The notes under the pieces were generated by a model, which ran no database searches, was not told the origin of the DNA, and saw only the letters and a list, made by a program, of their open reading frames with translations. From Alphaproteobacteria bacterium MarineAlpha3_Bin2 (GTDB lineage: Bacteria > Pseudomonadota > Alphaproteobacteria > Rhodospirillales > Casp-alpha2): DNA of 56,288 nucleotides. Positions 9,273-19,475 of this stretch are shown piece after piece; the first letter of the stretch is position 1; each line of letters opens with the position of its first letter. The stretch lies in the NCBI GenBank assembly GCA_002938315.1, contig PTLL01000006.1:1-56288 (forward strand). Direction: 5' to 3'. The translations under genes and the position numbers were made by a program.

Positions 9273-9374
9273 GCGAACAATCCAACATTAGGGATATGCT
9301 GCAACGGCCATGAAGATGTGGTAATCCTCTCCCGCCGATACTCCTTTACCCCATTTATGATCCGATAATTTACC

Positions 9375-10796
9375 ATGACCGTTGTTACCCGTTTTGCGCC
9401 CTCCCCCACAGGTCTTCTTCACATCGGCGGCGCCCGCACCGCATTGTATAACTGGCTGTTCGCAAAGCACCATGCCGAATACGGAACCGGCGGCCGGTTT
9501 TTGTTGCGGATCGAAGATACCGACCGCAAGCGTCATGCCGAGGACGCCGTGGAAGCCATCTACGACGGACTTTCATGGCTCGGGCTGAACTGGGACGGTG
9601 AGGCGATTTCGCAATTTACCCGGGCCGAAAGGCATGCCGAAATCGCCCGGCAATTGCTGGATGAGGGCAAGGCCTATCATTGTTACTGTACGCCTGAAGA
9701 ACTGAACGAGATGCGTGAGGCCGCCCGCGCCGAGGGCCGCAAGATGATGTATGACGGCCGCTGGCGTGATCGGGACCCGGCCGACGCGCCAGCCGGCGTC
9801 GATCCTGTTATCCGCTTGAAGGCACCACAAGACGGCGAAACCATCATCCAGGACCTGGTGCAGGGTGAAGTGAAAGTCGATAATGGCCAATTGGACGACA
9901 TGATCCTGCTCCGCGGCGACGGCACGCCGACCTACATGCTGGCGGTCGTTGTCGATGATCATGATATGGAGGTCAGCCACGTTATTCGTGGAGACGACCA
10001 TTTGAACAACGCCTTTCGTCAAACCCAGATTTATCGCGGCCTTGGCTGGGATATTCCCGCGTTTGCCCATATTCCGCTTATTCACGGCGCCGATGGCGCC
10101 AAAATGGGGAAACGGCATGGCGCCCTTGGCATCGATGCCTACAGGGATCAGGGGTTTTTGCCCGAAGCCATCTGCAATTATCTGCTTCGCCTGGGCTGGA
10201 GCCATGGGGACGATGAAATCATCAGCCGAGACGAAGCCGTCGAATGGTTTAGTTTGGAAGCCATCGGACGCGGCGCGGCGCGGTTCGATGCCGATAAACT
10301 AACTAACCTCAATGGCCATTATATCCGCCAGTCCGAGGACTCGAGGCTTGTTGACCTGGTGATACCGCTATTGGCGCTATCCCTAAAGGGCACCTTGGAC
10401 GAAGGCGCCGAAAGCCGGCTGATAAAGGGCATGGCGGGCCTGAAGGAAAGGGCTAAAACCCTGCCAGAGCTTGCCGAAAGCGCCGAAATATACGCCATGA
10501 CCCGGCCCTTGCGCCTGAATGAAAAGGCCGACCAACTGGTTCAAGGGGTCGGACGGGATCATCTAGACTCATTGCGCGGCCGATTGACCGATGTCGGCGA
10601 TTGGAACCACGAAGCCTTGGAAAATGCGGTTCGCGCCTATGCAGACTCCGCCGATATTAAACTAGGCAAGGCGGCGCAGCCGTTGCGCGCGGCGCTTACT
10701 GGACGGACGGTATCACCAAGCATCTTCGAAGTTATTGAGATTTTGGGCCGCGATGAGGTCTTAGGACGCCTTGATGACGTCCTAAAGGACCTATAA
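9375..10796 (+). CDS. gltX: Glutamyl-tRNA synthetase
   Basis: GltX charges tRNA-Glu with glutamate and, in bacteria lacking GlnRS, also tRNA-Gln before amidation. The 473-residue class Ic enzyme has the ATP-binding signature as HIGG at residues 16-19 ([18 protein letters not shown]) and a second signature KMGKR at 243-247. The usual form of the latter is K-M/L-S-K-R, so the serine is replaced by glycine here. The C-terminal anticodon-binding domain is complete. Length is normal. The gene is followed by gltA on the same strand after 97 bases. Confidence 0.96.
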   Translation: MTVVTRFAPSPTGLLHIGGARTALYNWLFAKHHAEYGTGGRFLLRIEDTDRKRHAEDAVEAIYDGLSWLGLNWDGEAISQFTRAERHAEIARQLLDEGKAYHCYCTPEELNEMREAARAEGRKMMYDGRWRDRDPADAPAGVDPVIRLKAPQDGETIIQDLVQGEVKVDNGQLDDMILLRGDGTPTYMLAVVVDDHDMEVSHVIRGDDHLNNAFRQTQIYRGLGWDIPAFAHIPLIHGADGAKMGKRHGALGIDAYRDQGFLPEAICNYLLRLGWSHGDDEIISRDEAVEWFSLEAIGRGAARFDADKLTNLNGHYIRQSEDSRLVDLVIPLLALSLKGTLDEGAESRLIKGMAGLKERAKTLPELAESAEIYAMTRPLRLNEKADQLVQGVGRDHLDSLRGRLTDVGDWNHEALENAVRAYADSADIKLGKAAQPLRAALTGRTVSPSIFEVIEILGRDEVLGRLDDVLKDL

Positions 10797-10893
10797 ATTA
10801 GATTTAATCAATCAAGGAAACGATCAGGTGGAATTAGCGGGGGACTAAGACTCTATCCGTTCGGCCGCCGCCCAGGATAAGGAGACGCCCACC

Positions 10894-12216
10894 ATGAGTG
10901 CCAAAACAGGAAAAAATGACCCCTCCGAAGCATTTACCCTAATCGACAACCGGTCTGGAAAAGAATACCAGTTGCCGGTTTTAAACGGCACCTTGGGACC
11001 CGATGTCATCGACGTCAGAAATCTGTATGCGGAAACGGGCTGTTTCACCTACGACCCCGGATATACATCGACCGGGAGTTGTGAATCGAAAATCACGTTC
11101 ATTGACGGTGAAAAGGGAATCCTGCTTTATCGCGGCTATCCTATCGATGTCTTGGCCGAACAATCCGATTTCACGGAGGTGTCTTACCTGTTGCTTTACG
11201 GGGATTTACCGTCTCCGGCGCAAAAGAAAAAATTTGAATCCGGTATCACCTACCACACCATGGTGCATGAGCAGCTGAATTATTTTTTCCGCGGTTTTCG
11301 GCGGGATTCTCACCCCATGGCGGTGATGTGCGGCGTGGTTGGGGCGCTTTCCGCTTTCTATCACGACAGCACTGATATCACCGATCCCAAACACCGGATG
11401 GTCGCGTCTTACCGTTTGATTGCCAAGATGCCGACGATCGCCGCCATGGCCTATAAGTTCACAATTGGCCAGCCATTCATCTATCCCAGGAATGACCTTA
11501 AATTCTCGGAAAACATGCTCTACATGATGTTTGCAAATCCGTGCGAGGAATTTAAGGTCAATCCGGTGCTGGCCAAGGCCCTGGACCGCATCCTCATTCT
11601 TCATGCCGATCATGAACAAAACGCGTCCACATCGACAGTTCGTTTGGCTGGGTCCAGCGGCGCCAATCCTTTCGCCTGTATCGCCGCGGGGATTGCGTCC
11701 TTGTGGGGGCCGGCCCATGGCGGCGCCAATGAAGCAGTTCTGAAAATGCTGACTGAAATCGGCGACATCAAGAACATTCCCGATTTCATCGCCCGGGCCA
11801 AGGACAAGAAAGATCCGTTCCGGTTGATGGGTTTTGGCCACCGGGTGTATAAGAATTTCGACCCCCGCGCCAAGGTTCTTGAAAAGACCTGCCATGAGGT
11901 CCTGGACGAATTGGGCATCGATGATGAACCGCTTCTGGATATTGCTGTGGAATTGGAGCGCATCGCGCTTGAGGACGAATACTTCGTCCGTAAGAAGCTT
12001 TATCCCAATGTAGATTTCTATTCCGGCATCATTTTCAAGGCGATGGGAATACCTACCAGTCTGTTCACGGTGTTATTCGCGGTTGCCAGAACCGTCGGCT
12101 GGGTCGCCCAGTGGAACGAGATGATCGAAGACCCATCTCAAAGAATCGGTCGTCCGCGACAATTGTTCGTGGGCGACACGAAGCGAAAGTACACCCCGCT
12201 ACACATGCGCAAGTGA
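10894..12216 (+). CDS. gltA: Citrate synthase (type II)
   Basis: GltA condenses acetyl-CoA and oxaloacetate into citrate in the TCA cycle. The 440-residue sequence has the three catalytic residues in their family contexts: His275 in [10 protein letters not shown], His316 in [14 protein letters not shown] and the aspartate of NVDFYSGI. The N-terminal extension with the small beta domain typical of hexameric, NADH-regulated type II enzymes is present. A strong ribosome site (AAGGAGA) lies about 10 bases before the ATG. The stop is separated from the convergent lpxI-lpxB stop by a single base, so any terminator must lie inside the opposing gene. Confidence 0.97.
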   Translation: MSAKTGKNDPSEAFTLIDNRSGKEYQLPVLNGTLGPDVIDVRNLYAETGCFTYDPGYTSTGSCESKITFIDGEKGILLYRGYPIDVLAEQSDFTEVSYLLLYGDLPSPAQKKKFESGITYHTMVHEQLNYFFRGFRRDSHPMAVMCGVVGALSAFYHDSTDITDPKHRMVASYRLIAKMPTIAAMAYKFTIGQPFIYPRNDLKFSENMLYMMFANPCEEFKVNPVLAKALDRILILHADHEQNASTSTVRLAGSSGANPFACIAAGIASLWGPAHGGANEAVLKMLTEIGDIKNIPDFIARAKDKKDPFRLMGFGHRVYKNFDPRAKVLEKTCHEVLDELGIDDEPLLDIAVELERIALEDEYFVRKKLYPNVDFYSGIIFKAMGIPTSLFTVLFAVARTVGWVAQWNEMIEDPSQRIGRPRQLFVGDTKRKYTPLHMRK

Positions 12217-12217
12217 G

Positions 12218-14254
12218 CTATTCCGGCGTTTCCTTGGTGATGACCTTGACGATTACCTCCGCGGCCAGGGCCGCGGGGGAATGCCCCTTGGGTGTAAGCT
12301 TTTTCAAGGCTTCGTCGTAGGCGGAGATTTGTTTGTCTTGGCGTTCGGTATCGGCCAGCAGGTCTTCCATGGCCGCGGCTAGAAAGTCAGACCGGCACGC
12401 ACTCTGGAGAAATTCGGGGATCGCTTCGCGTTCCAGTATCAGGTTGACCAGATTGGCGAAGCGGGCCTTGACCAGCCAGCGCGCGATCATGGCGGTGAGG
12501 ATGTTGGTTTTATAGGCGATGACCGCCGGGGTCCGGGCTACGGCCAATTCAAGGGCAACGGTTCCGGAAGCCGCCAGTGCCGCCTCGGAGGCGGCGAAGG
12601 CATCGAATTTTTCCTGATCACCCTCAACCACCAACACCGGAACCGGCCATTCAGCCGTTAACCGGCGAACGGGACCGGCGACGGTGTTGATGGTCGGCAC
12701 GACGACGCGCAATTGCGGAAAATTTTTATTCAGCAAAAACAGGGTTTCGCCGAAAATCTTTTCAAGCTGCGATATTTCACTCATCCGGCTTCCGGGAAGA
12801 ACCGTGATCAGCGTGTCGGTAGCGGCAATGCCGTTGCGGTCACGAAACCCTGGGCCGTTCCCCTTTCCGGCATCTCCTTCCAAAACCGGATGGCCGACGA
12901 AAGTGGAAGGCAGCCCCTGCTCCTCGAACAAGGGCGGTTCGAACGGTAACAAGGCCAGTAAGTGATCCAGAAAACCGGCGATTTTTTTAGCCCGACCTGG
13001 CCGCCAAGCCCAAACCGAGGGAGCGACGTAATGAATAAGGGGGATGCCCTTTCCCTTTAGCCGCTTGGCGACGCGAAAATTGAAATCCGGAGAATCGATG
13101 GTGACCAGACATGAGGGGGTAAGCCGTTTGACGGTGTCGACGGTTTCGGACATGCGGCCAAGAAGTCCGGGAAGCCGGGGCAGGATTTCGGCGATTCCCA
13201 TCACCGACAACTCGGCCATGGGAAAAAGGCTTTTGATCCCCTGCTCTTCCATACGGGCGCCGCCAACCCCGGCGAAGGAAATCCGGCCCTCGGTTTCCTT
13301 TTTCAGGGATTGCATCAATTGCGCTCCCAGGAAATCACCGGATGCCTCTCCGGCGATGAGAAAAACCAGAGGGTTGGACCGGTCGGCGATTATCATGCCG
13401 CCGTCAACGACATCCCCGCTGACGTCAGGGTGGTCCTGGAGGTCGATGCCGATGACGAAAATTCCCGCTGCGTCGGCAGCCTTAATCACGGCGTCACGGT
13501 CGACAACCAGGGCGCCATTGGTTTCAATGGCGATTCCCCTCAGGCCGGCGGCAGAAGCCTCTTCAACGGTGGTGATCCCAATGGTTGGCAAATCGGCGCG
13601 GTGTTCCTGGCCGGGTTTTTTGACTTTAACCAACACGCCCCCGGGACCGCTCATGCGAACTTTCTGGGCCTGCTTGAGGAGCGCGTCGGTGCCCTTGGCA
13701 TCTTCGACGGCAAGCACCTGCCCCAACTGAACAACCGCGGCCTGGCCGATGTCGCGGCGACCGAGGTCCAATGCCGCCCGGATGCCGTATTTGATATCTT
13801 CTTCGGCCTGCCAGTCGGGTTTTACATGGCCGTAGACTCCTTTTGTGGCGAGCAGGTCCGACAATAGATCGTCTGCGCCGATGACACAAAATCCTTCAGT
13901 TTCCTCAAGGGTTTTGACCAACGCCTTCAACAGGCCGTCATCCCCAAGCGATTGGGCTCCTGATTTGGCAAAGAACCGAAGCGCCCATCCGTCGGGCCTG
14001 AGTGAGGCAAGGGAAGGTCTTTTGATCGTCCCGGCCATTACCAATTCCTGACACCCGGCATCTTTCAGGTGCTTGATTGATTGGCCGGCGGCGCCCAAAC
14101 GCACCCAGGCATGAGGAACGTCGGCGAAGTTTTTCTTTTCTGCGTGACCCTGGAAGCCGATCACAAGAAAGTCCCGACCGGAGTCCTGGCAAGCCCGAAC
14201 AAGGAGTTCCGGAAGCGGTCCGCCCCCGGCAAGAATTCCGAGTTTAGGCGGCAT
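12218..14254 (-). CDS. LpxI-LpxB fusion: UDP-2,3-diacylglucosamine pyrophosphatase plus lipid A disaccharide synthase
   Basis: A single 678-codon ORF carries two consecutive lipid A enzymes. Residues 1 to about 275 are LpxI (KLGILAGGGPLPELLV at 4-19, VMAGTIKRP, and DLPTIG at 221-226 with the conserved aspartate); LpxI cleaves UDP-2,3-diacylglucosamine to lipid X. After a linker of about 18 residues, LpxB starts near 293 (PLVFLIAGEASGD) and shows FAGVGGARM (327-335), HYVAPSVWAWRPGRAKKI (408-425), LPGSR (486-490) and SGTVALE (563-569); LpxB joins lipid X to a second UDP-diacylglucosamine. Both domains look complete. Elsewhere these are normally separate neighbouring genes in the order lpxA-lpxI-lpxB. 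The start overlaps lpxA by 11 bases. A lost stop codon by assembly error is the main alternative. Confidence 0.9.
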   Translation of the reverse strand: MPPKLGILAGGGPLPELLVRACQDSGRDFLVIGFQGHAEKKNFADVPHAWVRLGAAGQSIKHLKDAGCQELVMAGTIKRPSLASLRPDGWALRFFAKSGAQSLGDDGLLKALVKTLEETEGFCVIGADDLLSDLLATKGVYGHVKPDWQAEEDIKYGIRAALDLGRRDIGQAAVVQLGQVLAVEDAKGTDALLKQAQKVRMSGPGGVLVKVKKPGQEHRADLPTIGITTVEEASAAGLRGIAIETNGALVVDRDAVIKAADAAGIFVIGIDLQDHPDVSGDVVDGGMIIADRSNPLVFLIAGEASGDFLGAQLMQSLKKETEGRISFAGVGGARMEEQGIKSLFPMAELSVMGIAEILPRLPGLLGRMSETVDTVKRLTPSCLVTIDSPDFNFRVAKRLKGKGIPLIHYVAPSVWAWRPGRAKKIAGFLDHLLALLPFEPPLFEEQGLPSTFVGHPVLEGDAGKGNGPGFRDRNGIAATDTLITVLPGSRMSEISQLEKIFGETLFLLNKNFPQLRVVVPTINTVAGPVRRLTAEWPVPVLVVEGDQEKFDAFAASEAALAASGTVALELAVARTPAVIAYKTNILTAMIARWLVKARFANLVNLILEREAIPEFLQSACRSDFLAAAMEDLLADTERQDKQISAYDEALKKLTPKGHSPAALAAEVIVKVITKETPE

Positions 14255-15044
14255 CTTTCATTTTTGGCTGGCAGATGGCTCGAGATGAATCGGCGTTGAT
14301 GAAGTTGATGATGTCTTGGACCGGTTCGTTGTCAGGAAACAACTCAGCAACGTCCAAAATCCGTTCCGCGAAGGTGCCTTCCTCGGCGAAAATGAGCCGG
14401 TAGGCCTTGCGTAGGTTTTGGATATCCTCGCGAGAGAAATCGCGGCGCTTTAGCCCGACGATATTCAGCCCCGACAGACGGGCCCGATTTCCGATCACCG
14501 AGCCGTAGGGGATGACGTCTTCGGCGACGCCGGTCTTGCCGCCGATCATGGAGTGCTTGCCGATCCTGACGAATTGATGAACGGCAGACAGGCCACCGAT
14601 GATTGCCCAGTCTTCGATAGAAACGTGACCCGCAAGGGTGGCATTGTTGACCAGGATGACGTTATCCGCGATCTGGCAATCGTGGGCGACATGAGCGGCG
14701 ACCATGAACAGGCAGTTATTACCGATCCGCGTTGCCATGCCGCCGCCTTCGGTACCGGGATTCATGGTTACGTATTCCCGAATGACGTTGTTGCAACCGA
14801 TGGTCAGGCTCGATGCTTCGCCTTGGTATTTAAGGTCCTGGGGCTGGTGACCGATCGACGCGAATGGAAAAATTCGGGTATTAGCGCCGATACTAGTATG
14901 TCCAGTGACGACGACATGGGAAATAAGTTCGACCCCATCGTCTAATTCGACGTCAGAACCGACCATGGAATAGGGCCCGATGGATACATTTTCGCCGATC
15001 TTGGCACCGTCGGCGATGATCGCGGTTGGGTGAATTTCACTCAT
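14244..15044 (-). CDS. lpxA: UDP-N-acetylglucosamine O-acyltransferase
   Basis: LpxA transfers a 3-hydroxyacyl chain from acyl carrier protein to the 3-OH of UDP-GlcNAc, the first committed step of lipid A synthesis. The 266-residue protein has the N-terminal left-handed beta-helix built of hexapeptide repeats (IHPTAIIADGAKIGENVSIG and onward), the catalytic histidine region VAAHVAHDC, and a helical C-terminal domain. It is translationally coupled on both sides: 4-base overlap with fabZ upstream and 11-base overlap with the lpxI-lpxB fusion downstream. Confidence 0.96.
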   Translation of the reverse strand: MSEIHPTAIIADGAKIGENVSIGPYSMVGSDVELDDGVELISHVVVTGHTSIGANTRIFPFASIGHQPQDLKYQGEASSLTIGCNNVIREYVTMNPGTEGGGMATRIGNNCLFMVAAHVAHDCQIADNVILVNNATLAGHVSIEDWAIIGGLSAVHQFVRIGKHSMIGGKTGVAEDVIPYGSVIGNRARLSGLNIVGLKRRDFSREDIQNLRKAYRLIFAEEGTFAERILDVAELFPDNEPVQDIINFINADSSRAICQPKMKDAA

Positions 15045-15508
15045 TTTGGATCCACAATCATGGCAGTAAAAGTTGCTTCGGCGACGATATCTTCACCGAC
15101 CCGCGCCTCGCCTTGGAATTTCCACACTTTACCGCGTTGTCGTTGCTTCACCACATGCAGATGTAACTGGTCACCGGGAAAGACCGGCTTACGGAAGCGG
15201 GCCTGATCCACGGACATGAAATAAACGACGCTTCCGGGCTGTTTTCCCATGGTGCTGACCACTAAAACCGCTGAGGTTTGAGCCATAGCTTCGACGATTA
15301 AAACACCTGGCATAATCGGATGTCCGGGAAAATGGCCTTCAAAATAGGGCTCATCTGCACTGACGTTCTTGATGCCGGTCGCTTCAACGTCAGGGGTCAG
15401 ATCGGTGACTTCATCGATCAACAGGAACGGATGACGGTGCGGAATCATGTCCTTGATCGCATCAATATCAAGGGTTTTACCAGCGTCGGAGGAGAGAGTT
15501 TCATCCAT
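15041..15508 (-). CDS. fabZ: 3-hydroxyacyl-[acyl-carrier-protein] dehydratase
   Basis: FabZ dehydrates 3-hydroxyacyl-ACP in fatty acid elongation and so competes with LpxA and LpxD for the same acyl donors, which explains its place between their genes. The 155-residue hot-dog-fold protein has IPHRHPFLLIDEV at the N-terminus and the catalytic helix region GHFPGHPIMPGVLIVEAMAQ, with the active-site histidine and glutamate. It starts 3 bases after lpxD ends and overlaps lpxA by 4. Confidence 0.96.
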   Translation of the reverse strand: MDETLSSDAGKTLDIDAIKDMIPHRHPFLLIDEVTDLTPDVEATGIKNVSADEPYFEGHFPGHPIMPGVLIVEAMAQTSAVLVVSTMGKQPGSVVYFMSVDQARFRKPVFPGDQLHLHVVKQRQRGKVWKFQGEARVGEDIVAEATFTAMIVDPK

Positions 15509-15511
15509 GGC

Positions 15512-16534
15512 TTAATTGACTTTCTTTTTTGCAAATCGTCTGAGGGCAGCAACCCCAAGAAGCCATTCTTTCAAAGGACGGGCGGGAAAGCCCCCGACGG
15601 TGGCGCCGGCATGGACATCCTTCGTGACCCCGCTTTTTGCGGCAATGCGCGCGCCTTCGCCGATCCGTAAATGGCCGGCAAATCCAGCCTTTCCCCCGAC
15701 CATCACGAAGTCACCGAATTCGGTGCTGCCGGAAATGCCGACCTGTGAAGCCACCAAGCAATTTTTTCCCAGTTGTGCGTTATGGGCGATATGTACAAGA
15801 TTATCAATTTTTGTTCCTGCCCCGATAACCGTATCGGGGCCGCTTCCACGATCGATGGTAGCGTTGGCGCCGATGTCGACATCGTCCTCAATTAATACCC
15901 GACCCAATTGAGGAATTTTGATGTGGCCATCTTTCCCAGGGGCATATCCATACCCGTCCTGTCCGATCCGGGCCCCGTTATGGATATCGACGCGGTTGCC
16001 AATAATGCAAAATGACAAGCTTGAGTTGGGTCCAATAACACAGTCATCGCCAAGTATAACGCTCTTACCGATGACTGTGTTGGCACCGATGGAACAGTTT
16101 TGTCCGATCTCGGCTTCGGCGTCGATCACGGCGCCGGGGGATACATGACAATTTAGACCGATTTTAGCAGTTTCATGGATGATGGCCGAGGGGGCAATGT
16201 GGGCTTCTGTATTCTTTCGCTGATAGAAAGCGGCAGCGGCTTTTGCATAGGCGCGGTAAGGATCCTCGCTAATTAATAAAGCCATTTCCTTGGGTGCGTT
16301 GGCAGCATGATCGGCGTGTACAAGACAAGCCCCGGCGCGGCTTTTGGAAAAATCATTGAGGTAGAGTTTGTTGTCGAGAAAGCTGAGGTGCTCGGGCCCG
16401 GCGATTTGAAGCGGTTGAACATCCAAGAATTGGGCTTCAGGATTGCCGCCATCTCCAATCCTTGATCCAGAAATTGCTGCCAATCCCTTTAGGCTGAAGG
16501 GCCCGGCCACGGAAAAAAAACGAGGATCAGCCAT
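15512..16534 (-). CDS. lpxD: UDP-3-O-acylglucosamine N-acyltransferase
   Basis: LpxD adds the second 3-hydroxyacyl chain, at N-2 of UDP-3-O-acylglucosamine. The 340-residue product has the uridine-binding N-terminal domain, a central left-handed beta-helix of hexapeptide repeats, and the catalytic histidine segment [14 protein letters not shown]. The C-terminal helix is short, ending RFAKKKVN. It lies 3 bases downstream of skp and 3 bases upstream of fabZ, within the bamA-skp-lpxD-fabZ-lpxA order typical of Proteobacteria. Confidence 0.95.
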   Translation of the reverse strand: MADPRFFSVAGPFSLKGLAAISGSRIGDGGNPEAQFLDVQPLQIAGPEHLSFLDNKLYLNDFSKSRAGACLVHADHAANAPKEMALLISEDPYRAYAKAAAAFYQRKNTEAHIAPSAIIHETAKIGLNCHVSPGAVIDAEAEIGQNCSIGANTVIGKSVILGDDCVIGPNSSLSFCIIGNRVDIHNGARIGQDGYGYAPGKDGHIKIPQLGRVLIEDDVDIGANATIDRGSGPDTVIGAGTKIDNLVHIAHNAQLGKNCLVASQVGISGSTEFGDFVMVGGKAGFAGHLRIGEGARIAAKSGVTKDVHAGATVGGFPARPLKEWLLGVAALRRFAKKKVN

Positions 16535-16537
16535 CCT

Positions 16538-17137
16538 TTATTTCCCAGGCTGGGCAATCTTTACTTTAGGCAATTTATTATTCAATAGATCTAATACTGT
16601 TTTCGTAAGATCCAAAGTCCCTACCGAATAGGCGGTCTGATTTTTTCTTATAATCATGGCAAGATTTCTTTCGTCGGCCAACTTGGCGACGATTTCGATG
16701 TAGGCTTTGTTGACGGTGTCCATCGCAATTTTACGCGATTTGTCCAATTCCCGTTGACGTTTTTGTACCAGGCGTTGAACCTTAACGACTTGTTGCTCGA
16801 ACTCACGGCGTTTTTCGGCGAACGTTTCCGGGGACAGAATTGTCCGTTGCCGAGCTAGTTCTTGGTTTGCTTTTCGGAGGTCGCCCCGCTTCTTTTCAAT
16901 TTCCTTCTCGAAATCGGTGCCGTATTTAGTAATTTGACCGCGAATGTCCTTTACGGCGGCGGCTTCCCGGAGGATGGCTTGCACATCCAGGACCCCGAGG
17001 GGAATGCGAACGGGAACGATTTTATTCTTCACTCCAGTTTTTCCCTTGGCCGGGGGTGTCTCTTGGGCCAGAACGGGTTGGCTTAAAACCGAAATGCCGA
17101 TGAGGGCAGCAAATAAAAGTTTAAATAAGTGGGTCAA
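16538..17137 (-). CDS. skp: Periplasmic OmpH/Skp-family chaperone
   Basis: Skp holds unfolded outer membrane proteins in the periplasm on their way to BamA. The 199-residue product begins with a clear signal peptide ending QPVLAQE (residues 1-25 region), then a long charged helical middle rich in Lys, Glu, Arg and Gln (about 70-160), which forms the tentacle coiled coils in this family. The C-terminal part (AYSVGTLDLTKTVLDLLN) matches OmpH. It lies 9 bases after bamA, its functional partner. Confidence 0.9.
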   Translation of the reverse strand: MTHLFKLLFAALIGISVLSQPVLAQETPPAKGKTGVKNKIVPVRIPLGVLDVQAILREAAAVKDIRGQITKYGTDFEKEIEKKRGDLRKANQELARQRTILSPETFAEKRREFEQQVVKVQRLVQKRQRELDKSRKIAMDTVNKAYIEIVAKLADERNLAMIIRKNQTAYSVGTLDLTKTVLDLLNNKLPKVKIAQPGK

Positions 17138-17146
17138 ATGAACCTC

Positions 17147-19453
17147 CTAGAACCGGGAGCCGAAATTAAAGCGGATATTTTCGGTGATGTCGAAATCTTC
17201 CTTGATCAATGGCACGGCAGCATCTACGCCAACGGGGCCAAAAGGCGACGTCCAAGTTAGGCCAAACCCTGCCGACATACGCAAAGAGCCGGAATCCCTT
17301 ACGGCGGATGTCGTGGGTGAGAGTTTTCCTGAACTGCCGATATCTGTAAATGTACGTCCACCCACCCCAAACTCATCTGGCAGGCCCAATGGAAAGGATA
17401 ATTGCATCGTGCCTGTATACATCCACTCGCCGCCAAGGGCATCATCGGTTTGGATGTCCCTGGGGCCGACGCCTCTGGATTCGAACCCCCTAAGACTGTC
17501 CCCGCCGATGAAAAACCGGTCAAGAACGGCGACATCCTCTCCCAGTCCGAAAATATAACCAGCCCTGCCGCCGAATTTCAGCACCCACTGGTCGGCAATC
17601 CGAAAATATTTGAAAGACTTGACCGAGTTTTTAATAAAGCCAATGCTTCCGCCCAAACCGGCAATGGCGTTCCCCATCTGGATGATATAACCGCTTTTCG
17701 GGGAAATGGCGCTGTCGAGTTTGTCATAGGAGATCGAATGGCCGATTAGCGAAGTCGTGGAATTTCCCACTGCGGATTGAATCAAGGTTGAGGCAGTGGT
17801 GGAAACGGATGAAACCTTCGATACCTTGAAGGTATAATTCCAGTCCTGCCTGAGATCTTCGGTGATCTTGTATCCGCCCCTCAACCCGAAACCGGTGGCT
17901 TCCGTTTCGAAGGAGCTGAAATCTTGTAGATCCTTGCTGACATGGAATATATCGAAACCGGCGCGAATTTCACGGCCGAGGAAAAAGGGTTCGGTAAAGG
18001 AAAAATCAATTTCACTTTGGAGCGAGGCGATGGTCAGAGAAAGAGAGACTTGCTGTCCTTTTCCGAGGAAATTCCGCTCGATTATGCCAATGTCGCCAAG
18101 GATCCCGTTGGTTGTTGAAAAACCGGCGCCGAAGTTCAATTGGCCCGTCGATTTTTCTTCGACATCAACCTTGAGCACTGTCTTATCCGGGGCACTGCCG
18201 GGCTGCCGTTTCACTCCGACGGATTCGAAAAAGGCAAGATTTTGAATGCGTTGACGCGAACGGCGCAATTTTGCCGAGTTAAAAGCGTCTCCCTCAACGA
18301 GCCTAAACTCCCTTCGGATCACCTTGTCCTGGGTGCGGACATTGCCAACGATATCAATTCGTTCAACAAAAACCCGTGGGCCTTCGTTTATTTCGAAAAT
18401 AACATCAATTTTCTTATCCTTACGATTGCGGTTGATCCGTGGCCTAACATCGACAAAAGCGTATCCAAGTTCACCGACCTTGTTGGTCAAATCATTGATG
18501 GCGTCGTTGACCTCTTCGATGTCGTACCAATCACCTTGTTCGAATTCTAATATCTCGGCGATATCCTCCTTTTTAAGATCGCGCAGGCGGGCTTCGATAT
18601 CGACTTTGCCGAATTGGTATCGTTTTCCTTCATCTACGGTAAAGGTCAGAAAAAAGTCTTTGCGGTCAGGGGTGAGCTCGGCAACAGCAGAAACGACACG
18701 GAAATCAGCGAAGCCATCTGTGAGATAGAAACGGCGCAACAATTCACGGTCGAAGGTCATTCGGTCCGGATCATATTTGTCATCGGATGAAAGAAGCCGC
18801 CACCATCTGGTTTCCCTGGTACGGATGACTCCCCTCAGGCGGCCGTCGCTAAATTCTCTGTTACCGACGAACCGGATGCTTCTGATTTCTGTCAAATCCC
18901 CTTCATTGATCTCAAACACCAGATCGATCCGGTTTTGAGGCAACTGGATGACTTTGGGTTCCACGGCGGTGGCAAAACGACCACTGCTGCGATAAATGGA
19001 CAGGATGCGTTTTACGTCGTTTTGAACTTTGGTTCGGGTATAAATCACCCGCGGACGAAGCGAAATCTCAGATTCCAGATCGCTGGATTCGACTTCATCG
19101 TTTCCTTCAAAGGCAATGCGGTTAATGACCGGGTTCTCCACCACATTTACCACCAGCGCGTCCCCTTGCCGACGCAGGGACACATCGGCGAAAAGGCCGG
19201 TGGAAAAAAGGCTTTTCAGTGAGCCATCGATTTTGCTTGCATCAAAGGGGTCGCCAGTATTCAAGAGCAGGTAGGATCTGACCGTATCGGGTTCAATGCG
19301 CTGTGTTCCTTCAACCCTAACTTCTCCGATCACCCCTGCGTTTTGGGCAAGTTCAACAGGGTCATGGTTCGGTTGCGCCATTGCTTGAAAAGGCAATAGC
19401 CCAAGAACCACAACGAAGTACCCAGCGGTGAAGAAGCGGTAATAACGCCTCAA
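17147..19453 (-). CDS. bamA: Outer membrane protein assembly factor
   Basis: BamA is the core of the BAM complex that folds beta-barrel proteins into the outer membrane. The 768-residue precursor has a signal peptide ending near PFQAMAQ, five POTRA domains (roughly residues 40-420, from VIGEVRVEGTQRIEPDTVRS through VFVERIDIVGNVRTQDKVIR) and a 16-strand barrel ending in FNFGSRF, with the terminal phenylalanine used as the sorting signal. The barrel contains the VDRFFIGGDSLRGFESRGVG-type stretch with the conserved lid-loop RGF. It lies between rseP and skp, the normal order. Confidence 0.96.
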   Translation of the reverse strand: MRRYYRFFTAGYFVVVLGLLPFQAMAQPNHDPVELAQNAGVIGEVRVEGTQRIEPDTVRSYLLLNTGDPFDASKIDGSLKSLFSTGLFADVSLRRQGDALVVNVVENPVINRIAFEGNDEVESSDLESEISLRPRVIYTRTKVQNDVKRILSIYRSSGRFATAVEPKVIQLPQNRIDLVFEINEGDLTEIRSIRFVGNREFSDGRLRGVIRTRETRWWRLLSSDDKYDPDRMTFDRELLRRFYLTDGFADFRVVSAVAELTPDRKDFFLTFTVDEGKRYQFGKVDIEARLRDLKKEDIAEILEFEQGDWYDIEEVNDAINDLTNKVGELGYAFVDVRPRINRNRKDKKIDVIFEINEGPRVFVERIDIVGNVRTQDKVIRREFRLVEGDAFNSAKLRRSRQRIQNLAFFESVGVKRQPGSAPDKTVLKVDVEEKSTGQLNFGAGFSTTNGILGDIGIIERNFLGKGQQVSLSLTIASLQSEIDFSFTEPFFLGREIRAGFDIFHVSKDLQDFSSFETEATGFGLRGGYKITEDLRQDWNYTFKVSKVSSVSTTASTLIQSAVGNSTTSLIGHSISYDKLDSAISPKSGYIIQMGNAIAGLGGSIGFIKNSVKSFKYFRIADQWVLKFGGRAGYIFGLGEDVAVLDRFFIGGDSLRGFESRGVGPRDIQTDDALGGEWMYTGTMQLSFPLGLPDEFGVGGRTFTDIGSSGKLSPTTSAVRDSGSLRMSAGFGLTWTSPFGPVGVDAAVPLIKEDFDITENIRFNFGSRF

Positions 19454-19475
19454 TTAAACCCCCATGATTTTTAAA

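Noticed and set aside
12259-12276. Eight-base-pair GC-only hairpin just past the gltA stop
   Set aside because: It lies in the alanine-rich end of the LpxB coding region and has no T-run, so codon composition explains it; a terminator role for gltA is not supported.
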